DNA of 59,338 nt from Planctomycetota bacterium (GCA_021776735.1 JAJFFH010000026.1:1-59338), one strand, 5' to 3'. Counted from the stretch's first letter, positions 40,076-48,858 are shown. Program-made: numbers and translations. The notes: generated by a model not told the origin, from the letters alone.

Positions 40076-40150
40076 TGGTGGCAGGAGCGGGACTCGAACC
40101 CGCGACCTCCGGGTTATGAATCCGGTGAGCTACCGCTGCTCCATCCTGCG
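40076..40150 (-). tRNA. Initiator-like tRNA-Met (CAU)
   Basis: 75 nt with encoded CCA. Anticodon loop TTCATAA gives CAU. Initiator signs are C1 mismatched with C72 (no first pair), the D-stem GAGC/GCTC with A11:U24, and G29-G30 paired to C40-C41. Deviations from bacterial tRNA-fMet are an A31-C39 mismatch instead of the third G:C and a 7-nt D-loop. T-arm GCGGG-TTCGAGT-CCCGC is canonical. It lies in the late operon between terL and the portal. Confidence 0.85.
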
Positions 40151-40158
40151 GTCAAAAG

Positions 40159-40197
40159 TCGGGGCCAACGGGCGGTTGAAACACCCGCCGGCCCCTG
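40159..40197 (-). terminator. Possible terminator after terL
   Basis: On the minus strand GGGGCCGGCGG pairs with CCGCC and, across a 4-nt bulge, GGCCCC; GACTTTTGACC follows. The stem is strong but only four T residues follow, so partial termination or an RNA-processing element upstream of the tRNA is as likely. Confidence 0.4.
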
Positions 40198-40258
40198 TGC
40201 GAAGAGAAGTCCTACCGGTTTGCACGGCACGCCCATGCTGGACCGCGCGGCGCGCAAC

Positions 40259-41791
40259 TCAACCCCAGCGGCGCTTTTCCCACACGCGCGGCCGCTTGCG
40301 GATCAGCCGGCCGCGGTCGCGCTTGATGCCGCCTTTCTTCGCGCTTGTCCGCGATCGCGCCGGTCCGCCGAGCATCGCCTGGTCCGCAGCACCCGCAGCG
40401 GCGTCGCACAAGTCGTCGTGGCCGCCCATCGGGAACAGCAGCGCTTCCGCAACGAGCTCGCGGTGCGACTCGGCATGGATGTTGAGCATCCCGGTCCGCA
40501 GGCGCGGCTCCAACGCCTCCTGAATCCGAATCTCCTTGTTGCGCCGCGGCTGGCAGCGGCGGGCCACGAGCCCGTACTCGATCGCGAGCAGCTCCGCGTC
40601 TACCAGCGCCGGCATCGCGCCGTCCGCGACCGCCTCGACGTGCAGCGCGGTCACACCGACCTCGGAACACGCGCGCGCACAGAACTCCGCCTGGCGCTTC
40701 GGCGTACCACGCATGCGCCGGGAATCGACCAGGTCCCACTTGCCGTCCGGACGCTGGCCCACGCAGCAAAACGCCGCCCAGTCCGTGTCGCCGCGGCGGG
40801 CCTTGGTCACGTCGCCGGCGGAATCGAAGTAGGCCACCTTGCGCCCGTACTGCTCGACCGGCAAGATCGGATCACCACAAAACAGCTCCTCGCTGAAAGG
40901 CTGCTCGCCGTCCACCATGAAGCGGTTGCCCAGCGCGCGCGCACACTCGATCCGGCCCATCGTCTGCGCCTTGCGCAACAGCTCGGACCGCGGGAACACG
41001 TTCGGCAGCATTCCCGACTTGAGCACGCGGCCGCCGGCTCGAATCTCGTAGGTCAGGTTCTCGAACGGCTCCTCGGCACGCACCACGAGCCACGCCCAGC
41101 CCGAATCCGCGTTCGCCATCGTGAGCGCGGCCGCGTCCTCGGCGTGGTACGCGGTCTGGAGCCAGATCACGCGCGTCGCGATTTTCGACAGCGAGTTCGG
41201 ACGTGACATCCACGTCTGCCGAAACGCCTGGTAGACCTTCTTGCGCTCGCCCGGCTTCTCCAGGGCGTTGCGGGCATCCACGACGTCGTCGAGGATCAGC
41301 AGGTTCACGCGGCTGCCGGTGCCGCCCATCACGCCAGAACAGCCCAGCGTCGGATCCTTCGAGACCCCGGTGCGGGCCACCGTGAACTCGGCCTCGCCCT
41401 GCTCACCCTTCACCATCGTCACGTCCGGGTAGACCACCCGGTACTCGTCGGTCGCCATGAAATCGCGAACGGCGCCGGCGCGCTCCTTGGCCTTCGTCTC
41501 GCTGCTGGTCACAAACCGGCACAAGACGTTGCTGTTCCGGCCGATCGCGTCCGCGGCAAACAGCTCGAGCTGCGTCGTCTTGCCGTGGCCCGCCGGGCAC
41601 ATGATTCCCGCGTACAGGCCCTGCGCCGCGGCCCACGCCTCGAACGACCAGATCAGCCGGTGCATCGCGTGCTGGCGCATCGGCTCGCCGTCCTGGTCCA
41701 CGCCCACGAACTCCACGAAGTCGTCGAACTTCTCACGCGCCGCGAGGACACGAAAACGGTTGAACCCGTCCGGGACTTGGATAGTCGGCAC
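40259..41791 (-). CDS. terL: Terminase large subunit
   Basis: 510 residues from GTG 41791. The ATPase has Walker A CPAGHGKTTQ (about residue 67), Walker B LLILDDVVDA (about 150) and a coupling motif region. The RNase-H-like nuclease starts at VAYFDSAGDVTKA and continues with D/E residues near LHVEAVADGA. It pumps and cuts phage DNA at the portal. The lack of a tail end overlap and the hairpin plus tRNA after it separate it from the portal gene. Confidence 0.88.
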   Translation of the reverse strand: MPTIQVPDGFNRFRVLAAREKFDDFVEFVGVDQDGEPMRQHAMHRLIWSFEAWAAAQGLYAGIMCPAGHGKTTQLELFAADAIGRNSNVLCRFVTSSETKAKERAGAVRDFMATDEYRVVYPDVTMVKGEQGEAEFTVARTGVSKDPTLGCSGVMGGTGSRVNLLILDDVVDARNALEKPGERKKVYQAFRQTWMSRPNSLSKIATRVIWLQTAYHAEDAAALTMANADSGWAWLVVRAEEPFENLTYEIRAGGRVLKSGMLPNVFPRSELLRKAQTMGRIECARALGNRFMVDGEQPFSEELFCGDPILPVEQYGRKVAYFDSAGDVTKARRGDTDWAAFCCVGQRPDGKWDLVDSRRMRGTPKRQAEFCARACSEVGVTALHVEAVADGAMPALVDAELLAIEYGLVARRCQPRRNKEIRIQEALEPRLRTGMLNIHAESHRELVAEALLFPMGGHDDLCDAAAGAADQAMLGGPARSRTSAKKGGIKRDRGRLIRKRPRVWEKRRWG

Positions 41792-41828
41792 TGCAAGTCA
41801 AGCTTGCGGATGCCGAGAACAAAACAAG

Positions 41829-42281
41829 ATGCCCAACCTTCCGTTTTTCAAGATGGAGCGCCACCGCGCCGACTACGCGTCACCGCCTCCGCCCGGACTC
41901 GTCACCCGCGAGGTCCGCTACCTCACCGAAATCGTCGAGGAGTTCGGCAAGGACGCCGTAGCCGCGTGGGACCGCATCGACCACTACGCCGTCCACGAGG
42001 ACCTGCACGTCCTGTCGCGCGGCGGTGAAACGTTCCACGCGGAACGTCTGCGCATCGGCGACGAGTCGGTGTGGCGCGTCTACCGCGGCGGCCACATCGC
42101 CGCACGGCGACCCAAGCCCCTCATCTGCCGCGTACATCCACGGGCCCGCAAGGTCGTCGTGGGGGGAGCGCTGGTCCGCTCGGTCGGCACCATCGAGGAA
42201 GTCGAGGACCTCGTGGCCGACCTCGCGCCGCGCGGGATCCCGGAGGGGTGGTCCTGGGACGAGTGGCGGCTCAGGAACTAG
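41829..42281 (+). CDS. Plus-strand unknown gene inside the late region (moron)
   Basis: 150 residues from ATG 41829. It is protein-like: MPNLPFFKMERHRADYASPP, then REVRYLTEIVEEFGKDAVAA and a C terminus ending GWSWDEWRLRN. All neighbours are on the minus strand. Only 37 bp, holding the small inverted repeat GCAAG-TCAAG-CTTGC (41793-41807), separate it from the terL start, so its promoter must overlap terL. Function unknown. Confidence 0.65.
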   Translation: MPNLPFFKMERHRADYASPPPPGLVTREVRYLTEIVEEFGKDAVAAWDRIDHYAVHEDLHVLSRGGETFHAERLRIGDESVWRVYRGGHIAARRPKPLICRVHPRARKVVVGGALVRSVGTIEEVEDLVADLAPRGIPEGWSWDEWRLRN

Positions 42282-42296
42282 GGGCCGGAACAAGGC

Positions 42297-42803
42297 TCAA
42301 TGACCCGCGTCCTCTCGCTGGGGCGGCGCAACGGCCTCCTCGACGTGAGAATCCTCTGGCGCCGTGATCTGAGCGGCGGACCCGGCGATCAGGGCCTTCT
42401 GATGCTGCTCGCTCCACCCGCTGAATCCGAATCTGGCAAGACGTAGTCCAGCGATTGCGAGCGCGCAGCAGACGACGGAAAGGACTCCGATGTGCCACGC
42501 GGTTGCCATCTGCCGAGCCATTCCACGTCTGGCCTCTTCTGACACCCTTCGGATGTCTGCGTCCGTCCAGATAACAGTCAGCCCTTCTGACTCGGTCTGG
42601 ATCGAGCCGTCATCTGTCGACGCTTCGACCGTCCGGTTCGCGGCAAGGCGTTCGATAATGCGAACAACTGCTTTTATCTCTACGAACTCCAAGTGGAGGT
42701 CCATCAGTTTTCCTACGGGAACCACCATCGACCCGATCAATATGAGACCCGTAATTGCACAGAACTTGTAGAAGTTGTCAGTCGGAATAGAGAGCATCGT
42801 CAT
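42297..42803 (-). CDS. Two-span membrane protein
   Basis: 168 residues from ATG 42803 (ATGA overlap with the recombinase stop). Transmembrane segments are FCAITGLILIGSMVVPVG and, after a soluble loop of about 70 residues, HIGVLSVVCCALAIAGLRL. The loop contains EIKAVVRIIERLAANRTVEA. Position between TerS/recombinase and TerL is not diagnostic. Function unknown. Confidence 0.65.
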   Translation of the reverse strand: MTMLSIPTDNFYKFCAITGLILIGSMVVPVGKLMDLHLEFVEIKAVVRIIERLAANRTVEASTDDGSIQTESEGLTVIWTDADIRRVSEEARRGMARQMATAWHIGVLSVVCCALAIAGLRLARFGFSGWSEQHQKALIAGSAAQITAPEDSHVEEAVAPPQREDAGH

Positions 42804-43486
42804 CCCGCCCTTCGGCTCGCCGTCGCGAGGATCTTCGCCACCGTCTGGAACCGCCAAACACGACCCGTGCGCGGATGAAGCTCACCCGCGCCATTCAACG
42901 CCGCCGCGATCGCGCGCAGGCTCTGGCCGCCCTCGCGCATCGACACCAGCCGCGCCAAGACTACCTGCTCACACGCAACCTCCACGAGCTCACCACCCTC
43001 GAACCGGTACCCGAACGGCGGTCGACCGCTGATGCGCTTGCCCTCGTCCCGGAGATAGCCCAAGGCCGCGCTCACGCGTTCGCTCACCTGGTCACGCTCC
43101 AGCTCTGCCAGATTCGCCAGCATCCGCACAAAAAACCGGCCCATCGCAGACGACGTGTCGAGACTCTCCGCGATCGAGTGCAGGCTCCAGCCCTCACGAC
43201 CGCTCGCATCAATCAGACCGATCACGTCCCGCGTCGAACGGCTCAGACGGTCCAGCTTCACGAACACCACGCCTTCGACCTCGCCGCGGCGAAGCGCGCC
43301 ACGTACCCGCAACCACGCAGGACGCCTCAAGTCCTTCGCGCTCTCGCCGGCATCGCTCTCCACCCGCGCCAGCTCAAGATCGTGCGCCACGCAGTACGCC
43401 CGAATCCGCGCCTCCTGCGCCTCCAGGCTGACCCCCTCGCGGGCCTGCTCCTCCGTGCTCACGCGGACGTATCCGAGGACTAGCAT
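42800..43486 (-). CDS. Serine recombinase (resolvase/invertase family)
   Basis: 228 residues. The catalytic domain opens YVRVSTEEQ (Ser nucleophile at about residue 10), with DAGESAKDLRRPAWLRV, VVFVKLDRLSRSTRDVIGLI and the E-helix FVRMLANLAELERDQVSERV. A partial recombinase domain with VSMREGGQSLRAIAAALNG (HTH) follows. Too short for a large serine integrase. The prophage already has a tyrosine integrase, so this is more likely a resolvase, inverter or transposon-derived gene. Confidence 0.85.
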   Translation of the reverse strand: MLVLGYVRVSTEEQAREGVSLEAQEARIRAYCVAHDLELARVESDAGESAKDLRRPAWLRVRGALRRGEVEGVVFVKLDRLSRSTRDVIGLIDASGREGWSLHSIAESLDTSSAMGRFFVRMLANLAELERDQVSERVSAALGYLRDEGKRISGRPPFGYRFEGGELVEVACEQVVLARLVSMREGGQSLRAIAAALNGAGELHPRTGRVWRFQTVAKILATASRRAG

Positions 43487-43713
43487 GACGGAGCCTCGAT
43501 GGGGCCGAACCAGTCGCAATTCTGGCCCAGCGCATAGGGGAACTCCTTGCGGCCTTCGTTCCGGACATCCCAGGCAATGATCCAGTCCCGGTAGCGCAGC
43601 CCCCCGTCCTTGTCCTCGTACACCTCCACGATGCTGGGGTCGCAAAACAACGGGGCCCGCCGTACTCTCGTCCAGTAGTAGCCCGGGCCCGAGGGATCGC
43701 TTGCCCAGCTCAT
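43480..43713 (-). CDS. Small aromatic-rich hypothetical protein
   Basis: 77 residues from ATG 43713. Sequence WASDPSGPGYYWTRVRRAPL, then VYEDKDGGLRYRDWIIAWDV resembles small phage proteins with Tyr/Trp-rich beta hairpins. Stop overlaps the recombinase start by 7 bp. No role assigned. Confidence 0.6.
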   Translation of the reverse strand: MSWASDPSGPGYYWTRVRRAPLFCDPSIVEVYEDKDGGLRYRDWIIAWDVRNEGRKEFPYALGQNCDWFGPIEAPSC

Positions 43714-43883
43714 CGCTTCTCCTTCCCGTCCCGCGCAATCAGCCAACGAACGTACGCGCTCACCGGCTGGCCCACCGATATGCCCAGCTCGCGGTCCGCC
43801 CACTTCGCCCACGACCTCGCCTGACGCAACAGCGCCCTGTGCTGGGACTCGCTTCCAAGGGTGAGGGTGATTTGCTTCGACAC
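43710..43883 (-). CDS. Small RHH-like protein
   Basis: 57 residues from GTG 43883, stop 43712-43710 overlapping the next ATG (CGATGA). Sequence SKQITLTLGSESQHRALLRQ, then ISVGQPVSAYVRWLIARDGK looks like a ribbon-helix-helix fold: a short strand followed by two helices. Such proteins bind DNA. It is easily missed because of its size. Confidence 0.6.
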   Translation of the reverse strand: MSKQITLTLGSESQHRALLRQARSWAKWADRELGISVGQPVSAYVRWLIARDGKEKR

Positions 43884-44035
43884 GTCCTGATACTACTAGG
43901 GCTAGTCTGTGGTTATTCGGAATAGGGGAATTTTGCTCGGGCGGGGTGCGGGGCTCTACACCCCTCACGCCATCGCCCCCAGAACACACCCCCCCTGCCT
44001 GCCCCAATCCGTGCAGCCTGTCACCCAACCATGCC

Positions 44036-44596
44036 CTAGGGTGACGCATGGACAGCGGATTCTTCGCCGTCGCTATCCAGTGGCGGCGGCAGCAGGTCCG
44101 GCTCCTCGCGCATCACGTCGTCCAGCAGCGCCCTACGCTCCCCAGGCGGCAGCGAGCGCAGAACCTGCGTCGTCATGTGCCGAAGCTCCTCGGCCGTCTC
44201 AGGGCCGCGCAGGTCGCCCACGAGGACCATGTGGCGGTGGTCGTGCTTGACCGGTGCGAACCGTCCTTCGAGCTTCGCGAGGATCTCAACGGCGCGTGCG
44301 CGGGCGTTCGCGTTGCCGACGTCCTTGACCAGATCGCGCAGTGCATCCTCGGCCAGCTCCCAGAGCGGGACGCTCAGCTCGTCGATGCGCTGGCGCACCT
44401 TGGAGTTCCTTAGGAGCCGCGCCGAGGTGGTCTCGCAGTTCTGCCCCTTCTGGCTGTAGCCGGCATCTCGTGCGGCCTGTGTGCCGTTGCCGCTGTTGCG
44501 AACGTATGCCTGTGCGAAGCGTTCCTGTTTCCTTTGGAGCTTGAGCTTGGGCGCCAAGGGCGCCTTGAATGCCTTGCCGCAGTGGGGGCATTTCAT
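44036..44596 (-). CDS. terS: Terminase small subunit
   Basis: 186 residues. After MKCPHCGKAF (possible zinc knuckle, CxxC) comes the terminase_2 pattern QERFAQAYVRNSGNGTQAAR, then the HTH-like GYSQKGQNCETTSARLLRNS and KVRQRIDELS. It recognises the packaging start and loads TerL. It lies immediately next to the iteron cluster (44600-44883), a natural site for its binding. Confidence 0.88.
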   Translation of the reverse strand: MKCPHCGKAFKAPLAPKLKLQRKQERFAQAYVRNSGNGTQAARDAGYSQKGQNCETTSARLLRNSKVRQRIDELSVPLWELAEDALRDLVKDVGNANARARAVEILAKLEGRFAPVKHDHRHMVLVGDLRGPETAEELRHMTTQVLRSLPPGERRALLDDVMREEPDLLPPPLDSDGEESAVHASP

Positions 44597-44599
44597 GTC

Positions 44600-44883
44600 G
44601 ACCTCCGCAAGCTCCGCATCGTGGGCCGGGGAAGCTCCGCATTCCCAGCGGTAGCGCCCCCTAGCCCCCCTACGGGGGGCGTAGGGGTTGGGCCGAAATG
44701 CGGAGGTAGACTTAAGTCCTTGTGTACTAACGACTTAAGTGTTGCTCCGCATTCTACCTCCGCATGCGGAGGTAAACAATGCGGAGGTAGGCCCAAAACA
44801 TGCATGGTTGTCACGTTTGCTCCGATTTGCTCTACCTCCGCATTCTTGCTCCGCATTTCGAAGGTGGAAACAATGCGGAGGTA
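44600..44883. repeat. Iteron cluster, about ten copies of TGCGGAG(GTA), both orientations
   Basis: Full or nearly full copies lie at 44600-44609, 44697-44709, 44755-44764, 44765-44774, 44779-44790, 44833-44844 and 44872-44883; shorter CTCCGCAT forms at 44611, 44634, 44745 and 44849. Two copies abut back to back at 44755-44774. Within it are the inverted repeat ACTTAAGTC/GACTTAAGT (44710-44718, 44732-44740) and a GC hairpin GCCCCCC-TAC-GGGGGGC (44664-44680). Candidate packaging (cos/pac) site, replication origin, or both. Confidence 0.7.
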
Positions 44884-44884
44884 A

Positions 44885-46462
44885 TCAGAACGTTTCCGCA
44901 TCTGCGAACGCCTCCATATCGGGGGGTGTGGAGCCCGTGAATCGGTACTTGGTGGGGGTCGGCCCGATGCCTGCCTGGACCTCGATGAATCCGTCTCGAA
45001 TCCACACGCGGAACCGGTTCGAGGCCATGGTCTTGTTGACATGATTTCTGTGCTTGTCGAGCTTGCGTGCGAGGTCGCTCTGGGTCATCCAGTCCCCGTT
45101 GTCCTTGAGCGCCTGGAAGAGGTCTTCGGCAAGCTTCCCCTTGGGCTTGTATTCGCGCTTGGGGCCGTGCGGCTGAGCGACCTTTTCGAGCGTAAGCGTG
45201 TCTTCGTTGAGTGCGGCGATGATGACCGGCGGGACCTGTCCGTGCGGGACGCCGCGGGCCTTGGTGACCTGGACCTTGATGCGGTCTCGTTTCTCGGGGT
45301 CGGCCCAAGTGAGGTAGAGAGCCGAGCCTGCCTGGCTGAACCATTCCTGTGCCCCGTAGAGGCGCTCGTGCGGGGCCGACTCGTCCTTTTTGTTGCCGCC
45401 CTTGCGTGTGTGGGCGACGAGGACGGGTGTGCATCCGTGGTTTTTGGCGAGCCTGTTGAGGAAGGTCATGACCGCCATTGCAGTTTCCCTGCTGGCGAGG
45501 TCCTGTCCGGCCGCGAGCGACGTGACGGTGTCGAAGATGGGCATTTCGATTCCGTGCTTGGTGATGATGGACAGGTACCAGGCCTGTCCCGCCGGCGTGG
45601 CCAGGCTGGGGGGGGCGCCCATGGCCATCACGTCGTAGACCCGGAGCATGCCACGCGCCGGCGCGAGCTCTCCGGTATCGATGGTGGGCCGGTACGTGTC
45701 CTGCAGGTCCTGCGCATCGTCCTCGCCGAGGAACAGGGCGACGCGCTTGGGCTTGTCGTTGAGAGCGAGACCGACGATGGAGCCGACACCACGAGCCGCC
45801 TGAAAGCCCATCTGGCGCACGAGGATCGACTTTCCCGTATGGCTGTCGCCGTAGACGATCAGGCTCTTGCGGTCCAACAGGAGGCCTTCGATGGCGAACG
45901 GGCGCTCAGGAAACTCGCGCTCCATCAGGTCGTGGAAGTCCAGGCCGTCGTCGTCCGGATCGGGTCGCAGTTCCTCGGCTCGTTCGTCGAGGGCGCGCTT
46001 CTCCTCGTGCCAGGTGTCGATGAGCGTCTCGGCACACCGGGGATCCTCGGCGTGCTGCAGGAGTCGCTTGGCCGTGGCGAGTGCGCGTCTGCGAAACGAG
46101 AAGCTCTTGACGATGCGGACGTAGCCATCGGCGCCGGCGGCGGACGGGACACCTCGTGCGAGGTCGGCCAGGTAGGGCTCGCCGCCGATTTTTTCGAGGT
46201 CGCCCGTCGCCTCGAGGCGGTGCAGGATGGTGACGGGGTCGATTGTCTGGCCGTCGATCTCCATGTTGCGGATCGCGGCGAAGATGTTTTGGTGGGCGGT
46301 GTCGTAGAAGTCGTCGAGTGCGAGGTCACGGATGGCCGGTGCCGAGAACGCGTGGTCGATGAGCAGGCAGCCCAGGACCGAGCGCTCCGCGTCGCGGGCA
46401 TGGGGCGGCTGGGTCAGGCCGTTGTTGGCCATCAGCTTTTTTCTCAGATCGTCCGTGGACAT
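44885..46462 (-). CDS. DnaB-N/RepA-like replicative helicase with wHTH
   Basis: 525 residues from ATG 46462. An N-terminal DnaB-like helical domain (HARDAERSVLGCLLIDHAFS) is followed by a RecA-fold ATPase with Walker A SLIVYGDSHTGKS (about 165) and FDTVTSLAAG, VLVAHTRKGG, as in RepA/AAA_25 hexameric helicases. The C terminus (MTQSDLARKLDKHRNHVNKT) is a winged helix. It likely unwinds phage DNA at replication start. Its stop sits at the edge of the iteron cluster. Confidence 0.82.
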   Translation of the reverse strand: MSTDDLRKKLMANNGLTQPPHARDAERSVLGCLLIDHAFSAPAIRDLALDDFYDTAHQNIFAAIRNMEIDGQTIDPVTILHRLEATGDLEKIGGEPYLADLARGVPSAAGADGYVRIVKSFSFRRRALATAKRLLQHAEDPRCAETLIDTWHEEKRALDERAEELRPDPDDDGLDFHDLMEREFPERPFAIEGLLLDRKSLIVYGDSHTGKSILVRQMGFQAARGVGSIVGLALNDKPKRVALFLGEDDAQDLQDTYRPTIDTGELAPARGMLRVYDVMAMGAPPSLATPAGQAWYLSIITKHGIEMPIFDTVTSLAAGQDLASRETAMAVMTFLNRLAKNHGCTPVLVAHTRKGGNKKDESAPHERLYGAQEWFSQAGSALYLTWADPEKRDRIKVQVTKARGVPHGQVPPVIIAALNEDTLTLEKVAQPHGPKREYKPKGKLAEDLFQALKDNGDWMTQSDLARKLDKHRNHVNKTMASNRFRVWIRDGFIEVQAGIGPTPTKYRFTGSTPPDMEAFADAETF

Positions 46463-48384
46463 CGACACTCCGGCAAGGACCGCAAGAACGTGCGGCCATA
46501 CCCCTTGGTGTGGAGCCGTGAGTCCAGGATCGCGACCGTGCCCTCGTCGGTCGATGTCCGGATCAGGCGGCCGAACCCCTGCTTGATCCGGATCACCGCC
46601 TCCGGCACCGAGAGCTGTACGAACGGGTTGCCACCGCGCTTCTCGATCGCCTCCTCGCGCGCCTTGCGTAGCGGGTGCGACGGCACGGCGAACGGCAGCT
46701 TGTGGATCACGACCAGGCGCAGGTTGTTGCCCGGGACATCCACGCCCTGCCAGTAGGTCGCAGTACCGAAGAGTACGCAGTTGTCGTGCGCGCGAAACGC
46801 CTCCACGACGTCGCCGAACTGGCTGACCCCGTGCTTGAGTACGCGCAGGTCCGCGTCGCTGAACTCGGACCACAGGGCATCGAAGGCCTCGTCCAGCGCG
46901 CGGTAGCTGGCGAACAGCAAGAACGCTCCGCCGCCGGCCGCGAGGACGAGTCGTCGCATCTCCGAGATTGCCAACGCCTCGAAGTCCTCGTGGCGTGGCG
47001 GCGGCCAGTCCGGATAGGTGAGCAGCGTGCATTGCCGAGCGAAGTCGAACGGGCTGCCGACGTCGATTTCGTCCCCGCCCTGCACGCCCAGCTCGCGGCG
47101 CAGGTGGTCGAACCCGCTGGCGACCTGCAGCGTCGCGCTGGTGAGCACGACCGTGCCCACCCGGTCAAAGAGGCGATCGCGTAGCAGGGGCGCCACGTCG
47201 AGCAGTGCGTGGGCCAGGAGCGGCCGCTTCGACTTCGGCGTCCAGTCCTGCCAGTAGACGCGGTCCTCGATGTCGGGGAGCTTCGCGAACTGGTCGAGGA
47301 CGTCGATCATCTCGCCGAGCTTGTCGCGGCGGGCGATCCACTCAAGGCCGACATCGGGTTTGTCCGGGAACCGGCGGCCTTCCATGCCGAGCCGGATCTT
47401 TCGCAGGACAGGCGAGAGCGGATCCTTGAAGCTGTGCGGTTTGTAGATGCGTCGGTCGGGAACGAAGGCCGGTCGAAACGCCTCGGCGCCGGCGAAGTAC
47501 AGTTCGGCCTGCGTGCGCGCGTCGGAGACGAGCAGGGCAAGGTTTGCCGGCGCGCCGGCGCGTGCGAACAGGCAGTCCGGGTTCCCGGTTACGTGGAGCT
47601 GGCCGAGCAGGTGCCTGACCGAGCCCTCGGTGATCTTGGAGCGGAACGCCTCGGTGGCAACCTCTCCGAACTCGTGCGCCTCGTCGAGCACGAGGACGTC
47701 GTACGCGGGCAGGATGCTGGCCCGGCCCTCCGTCTCCATCTGCAGCGCCATGTCGGCGCACACGAGCGAGTGGTTGGCCACGACCAGGCGCGCGTTCTTC
47801 ATGGCGCGGCGCGACTCCTGGAAGGCGCACGTCCCGAAGAACTTGCACTTCTTGCCGAGGCAGTTGCCCTTCTCGGCCGCGACCTTCTCCCAGACGTGCC
47901 CGTCGAGCCTGAACTTGATGCTCGAGCGCGTGCCGTCCTTGCTCTCGGCCGCCCACGCGACGACGTTCTCGAGCTGGTGTCGATCCTGGTCGGCCACGAG
48001 CTTTGTCGCGCGCTGCAGCGCGGCCGCGGCCTTGCGCCGGCACACGAAGTTTGACCGTCCCTTCGCGAGTGCGATCGGCAGATCCTCCATGCCCAGCGCC
48101 TTGAGCAGGAACGGCACGTCCTTGCGGACGAGCTGCTCCTGCAGGGCGATGGTGCGCGTGGAGACGACGACGGTCTTGTCGTGGTCCCGGATGGCCTCGA
48201 GCGCGGGCACGAGGTAGGCGAAGCTCTTGCCTGTGCCGGTGCCCGCCTCGACGATCAGGTGGCGGTGGGCGCTGACCGCGTAGGCGACCGCGTCGGCCAT
48301 GGCTTCCTGTTGCGGTCGGGGCTCGAACCCGGGGAGTGCTTGGCGGATGGCGTCCCACGAGCAGTGTGCGGCGGTCTTGCTCAT
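46444..48384 (-). CDS. DinG/XPD-like Fe-S helicase
   Basis: 646 residues. Motif I AGTGTGKSFAYLVP, DEAH box LVLDEAHEFG, and C-terminal motifs TATYWQGVDVPG and QGFGRLIR identify the superfamily-2 XPD/DinG group. Between motif I and DEAH, Cys residues in NFVCRRK and CLGKKCKFFGTC are the 4Fe-4S ligands. In the phage it may resolve R-loops or act in replication and recombination. It overlaps the replicative helicase by 19 bp. Confidence 0.87.
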   Translation of the reverse strand: MSKTAAHCSWDAIRQALPGFEPRPQQEAMADAVAYAVSAHRHLIVEAGTGTGKSFAYLVPALEAIRDHDKTVVVSTRTIALQEQLVRKDVPFLLKALGMEDLPIALAKGRSNFVCRRKAAAALQRATKLVADQDRHQLENVVAWAAESKDGTRSSIKFRLDGHVWEKVAAEKGNCLGKKCKFFGTCAFQESRRAMKNARLVVANHSLVCADMALQMETEGRASILPAYDVLVLDEAHEFGEVATEAFRSKITEGSVRHLLGQLHVTGNPDCLFARAGAPANLALLVSDARTQAELYFAGAEAFRPAFVPDRRIYKPHSFKDPLSPVLRKIRLGMEGRRFPDKPDVGLEWIARRDKLGEMIDVLDQFAKLPDIEDRVYWQDWTPKSKRPLLAHALLDVAPLLRDRLFDRVGTVVLTSATLQVASGFDHLRRELGVQGGDEIDVGSPFDFARQCTLLTYPDWPPPRHEDFEALAISEMRRLVLAAGGGAFLLFASYRALDEAFDALWSEFSDADLRVLKHGVSQFGDVVEAFRAHDNCVLFGTATYWQGVDVPGNNLRLVVIHKLPFAVPSHPLRKAREEAIEKRGGNPFVQLSVPEAVIRIKQGFGRLIRTSTDEGTVAILDSRLHTKGYGRTFLRSLPECRCPRTI

Positions 48385-48390
48385 CGCCGC

Positions 48391-48858
48391 TTAGCCCTGC
48401 TCGCCCAGCCAACCGACCCGCTTCGCCGTGTTCAGGAGAATGGCATAGAGCTGATCACCGATCCCGAATCGACGGCGATTGATTTCGAGCGACTTGGCGA
48501 GGTCGCCGTTGTCGTGTCGCTCCGTGGCCGCCTTCCAATCGCACAACATTTCGACGACGTCGAGCAGGTCCATGCCGTCGATGCCGTTTTCGTAGTGCTC
48601 GGGGTGGTGAGAGTTGTGGGCGTAGTGATGCTCAAGCGCCGTACCGAGTTCCCTGAGCGCGTCCTTGTACTCGTCGCTGCCGTACGTAAGTTTCGCAAGC
48701 TTCGGAGTCATTTTGTCGAAGAGCGGCTTCTCGGGGTCCGACAGCTTCGACGCATCGTGCAGCAGAGATCGGGCGCTGAGCTTGATGATGAAAGTCGTCA
48801 AGGCATCGCGCACCTGACCGATGTGCTTGCGAGTATCGTCCGTGCTGTCGTAAGTCAT
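48391..48858 (-). CDS. DUF5662-like protein
   Basis: 155 residues. HIGQVRDALTTFIIKLSARS, HDASKLSDPEKPLF, then HHYAHNSHHPEHYENGIDGM: the His-rich pattern and spacing match DUF5662 in phages, which has an HD-domain-like metal site. Function unknown; possibly a hydrolase. Confidence 0.7.
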   Translation of the reverse strand: MTYDSTDDTRKHIGQVRDALTTFIIKLSARSLLHDASKLSDPEKPLFDKMTPKLAKLTYGSDEYKDALRELGTALEHHYAHNSHHPEHYENGIDGMDLLDVVEMLCDWKAATERHDNGDLAKSLEINRRRFGIGDQLYAILLNTAKRVGWLGEQG

